A stretch of DNA of 64,000 bases from Butyrivibrio sp. VCB2006 (GTDB lineage Bacteria > Bacillota > Clostridia > Lachnospirales > Lachnospiraceae), in NCBI RefSeq assembly GCF_000420945.1, contig NZ_ATVX01000006.1, positions 62,001 to 126,000 on the forward strand, read 5' to 3'. The notes beneath the pieces were generated by a model that was not told where the DNA came from, made no database searches, and saw only the letters and a program-made list of their open reading frames with translations. The stretch's first letter is position 1. The number at the start of each line of letters is the position of its first letter. Of this stretch, positions 62,560 through 64,000 are shown piece after piece. The position numbers and the translations under genes are program-made.

Positions 62560-64000
62560 TGATTTCTAAAATCACAGTTAAAGGGGCGGTACAGGGTGTT
62601 GGTTATCGCCCCTTTATATTAAAAAAGGCAACTGAATACGGTTTACAAGGGTTTGTACGAAATATTGGAGCAGCTGTAGATATACTTGTTAAGGGTGACG
62701 AAGAAACTATTCTTAAGTTCACTGAAATGATTAAAGGCGAGTATCCTTCAGGTGCTTTTATTTTGAATGTAGAAAAATGTGAGCTAAGTAATGAAGAATA
62801 TACAAAATACCTTAGTTCTTTAAATATACAAGGTGATTTTGAAAAATTTGAAATAATTACCAGTGGGGAGATTGATCTTCCAAGCGAACTTCCTGTGTTT
62901 TTACCGGATATAGGTATTTGCCCTGATTGCATGTCGGAAATGCTGGATCCTAAAGATAGAAGATATCATTATCCTCTTATAAGCTGTGCAGGGTGTGGGC
63001 CAAGAATATCCATATTAAACATGCTTCCTTACGACAGGGACACTACCACAATGATAGATTTTGAAATGTGTCCTGAATGCGCTGCTGAGTATACTTTAGG
63101 GAGAAGAAGACATGCGCAGACTATATCCTGCCATGACTGTGGCCCTCAATATATCCTGATTGATTTCACTCAGAAAAGTTATTCTCAATGTAATACTAAA
63201 GATATAACAAAAATTATACGCAATGATAGCACTGATAACAGTTTAACTATCGAAAGGGCAATTTCTCTTTTACGAGATAATAAGATAATTGGCCTTAAGG
63301 GTTCTTCCGGATATCAGCTTGTATGTAAGCCAAATAATAATGCTGCATCCAATTTAAGACACACCAAAGGTCGTGAGAAAAAGCCATTTGCCGTTATGTT
63401 TTCCAATATAAAAGCCATCGAAGAATACTGTTATGTAAATGACATGGAAAAGGAGCTTCTTGAAAGCTCAGCTCGTCCCATAGTTCTTTTAAATGTAAAA
63501 AAAGCCTTCGATTATGAGGTATGTAAAGATAGTAGGTACATTGGTGCATTCCTTCCATCTGTTGGAATTCACAGACTTCTTTGTGATGCGGTTGGGCCGC
63601 TTATTGTCACGAGCGCTAATAAGTCTGATGAACCAATTATCATAGATGATGACGTTTTTCTTACTGAATTCAAGGGTAAAGGTGTGGATGCAGTTCTAGT
63701 CCATAAACGTAAGATAAATATGCCACAGGATGATTCTGTTATGTTTGTGGCAGAGCTTAAAGATGGAAAATACCTTAGCCTGTTTAACAGAAGGGCCAGA
63801 GGGTATGTGCCGCTTCCGATTTTCGTAAAAGAATCTAAGGATAACAATAATTCAGTAAAGGTACTGGCCTTTGGTGGCGACCTCAAGAGCACTTTTTCTT
63901 TTGGCTATAAAGATAAGATAATCCCATCACAGTATCTTGGGGATCTAAAAGACTTTGGCGTTAATGATAACCTCAAAAAGCTTCTTGCTTCTTACGAGGA
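62559..64000 (+). CDS. hypF: Carbamoyltransferase HypF, 3' end outside window
   Basis: 480 complete codons in the window; the frame runs past the right edge. HypF makes the cyanide ligand precursor from carbamoyl phosphate for the Ni-Fe centre. Domains: acylphosphatase (VKGAVQGVGYRPF, about 7-19); two zinc-finger pairs (CPDC with CAGCGP; CPEC with CHDCGP, about 125-200); YrdC-like (KGSSGYQLVCKPNN, then HTKGREKKPFAVMF, and GPLIVTSANKSDEP); and the start of the Kae1-like domain (VLAFGGDLKSTFSF). ATG 62559 overlaps the echF stop, so translation is coupled; hypCDE may follow. Confidence 0.96.
   Translation, partial: MISKITVKGAVQGVGYRPFILKKATEYGLQGFVRNIGAAVDILVKGDEETILKFTEMIKGEYPSGAFILNVEKCELSNEEYTKYLSSLNIQGDFEKFEIITSGEIDLPSELPVFLPDIGICPDCMSEMLDPKDRRYHYPLISCAGCGPRISILNMLPYDRDTTTMIDFEMCPECAAEYTLGRRRHAQTISCHDCGPQYILIDFTQKSYSQCNTKDITKIIRNDSTDNSLTIERAISLLRDNKIIGLKGSSGYQLVCKPNNNAASNLRHTKGREKKPFAVMFSNIKAIEEYCYVNDMEKELLESSARPIVLLNVKKAFDYEVCKDSRYIGAFLPSVGIHRLLCDAVGPLIVTSANKSDEPIIIDDDVFLTEFKGKGVDAVLVHKRKINMPQDDSVMFVAELKDGKYLSLFNRRARGYVPLPIFVKESKDNNNSVKVLAFGGDLKSTFSFGYKDKIIPSQYLGDLKDFGVNDNLKKLLASYE

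Overview
This window looks like a chromosome segment of a motile, anaerobic, hydrogen-metabolising Lachnospiraceae bacterium, most likely of the Butyrivibrio/Pseudobutyrivibrio type. The evidence is Firmicutes signatures (CodY, FliY, CheC/CheD, HemZ, OhrR), strong GGAGG ribosome sites, about 40 percent GC, an Ech-type energy-converting hydrogenase and an intracellular CE1-like esterase. The genus is an inference; the Firmicutes assignment is firm.

Layout. (1) 1-1238: 3' part of hemZ. (2) 1501-6689: a promoter-led group with a multi-pass membrane protein of unknown role, the nickel chaperones hypB and hypA, and a 954-residue iron-sulfur flavoprotein of the GltD/NfnB type. (3) 6831-9925: topA and codY. 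(4) 10132-24307: first flagellar block, flgB flgC fliE fliF fliG fliH fliI fliJ, an ylxF/MotE-like gene, fliK flgD, a TIGR02530-type gene and an unusually long flgE. (5) 24400-25895: a convergent esterase gene and a 644-base gap. (6) 25896-40345: flbD motA motB fliL fliM fliY fliO fliP fliQ fliR flhB flhA flhF flhG, a PilZ protein and cheB. (7) 40486-45476: cheA cheW cheC cheD, a small membrane protein and sigD. (8) 45497-49452: a FapA-type DUF342 protein, an unknown small protein, a SwrB/DUF6115-like protein and a membrane protein with an MltG-like C-terminus. (9) 49747-53583: rpsB tsf, then minC minD minE. (10) 53648-57031: a P-type ATPase, an OhrR-type regulator and a CsoR/RcnR-family metal sensor. 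(11) 57069-64000: echABCDEF running into hypF, which is cut by the window end.

How it works together. The order topA - codY - flgB ... sigD - swrB-like - rpsB - tsf is the Bacillus subtilis arrangement, so blocks 3-9 form an old fla/che locus. Differences here are the absence of cheY and cheR, the insertion of motAB and a PilZ gene, and the convergent esterase. Three close matches to the sigma-28 consensus (GCCGATAT or GCCGATAA) lie upstream of fliK, cheA and the unknown gene at 47166. With a strong terminator just before fliK, they suggest that SigD, made at the end of the cluster, feeds back on it. The hydrogenase system is split on both sides of the motility locus: hypAB and the flavoprotein on the left; the metal sensor, Ech and hypF on the right.

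Most genes are orthodox. The parts most worth a second look are the four-stem RNA structure between rpsB and tsf, the metal sensor ahead of Ech, the 1079-residue hook protein, the internal terminator/sigma-28 junction, the alanine/proline/lysine tails on EchC and EchF, and a possible dispersed repeat in the gap before flbD. I found no tRNA, rRNA, CRISPR array, prophage or insertion sequence, and no clear new defence or biosynthetic system.
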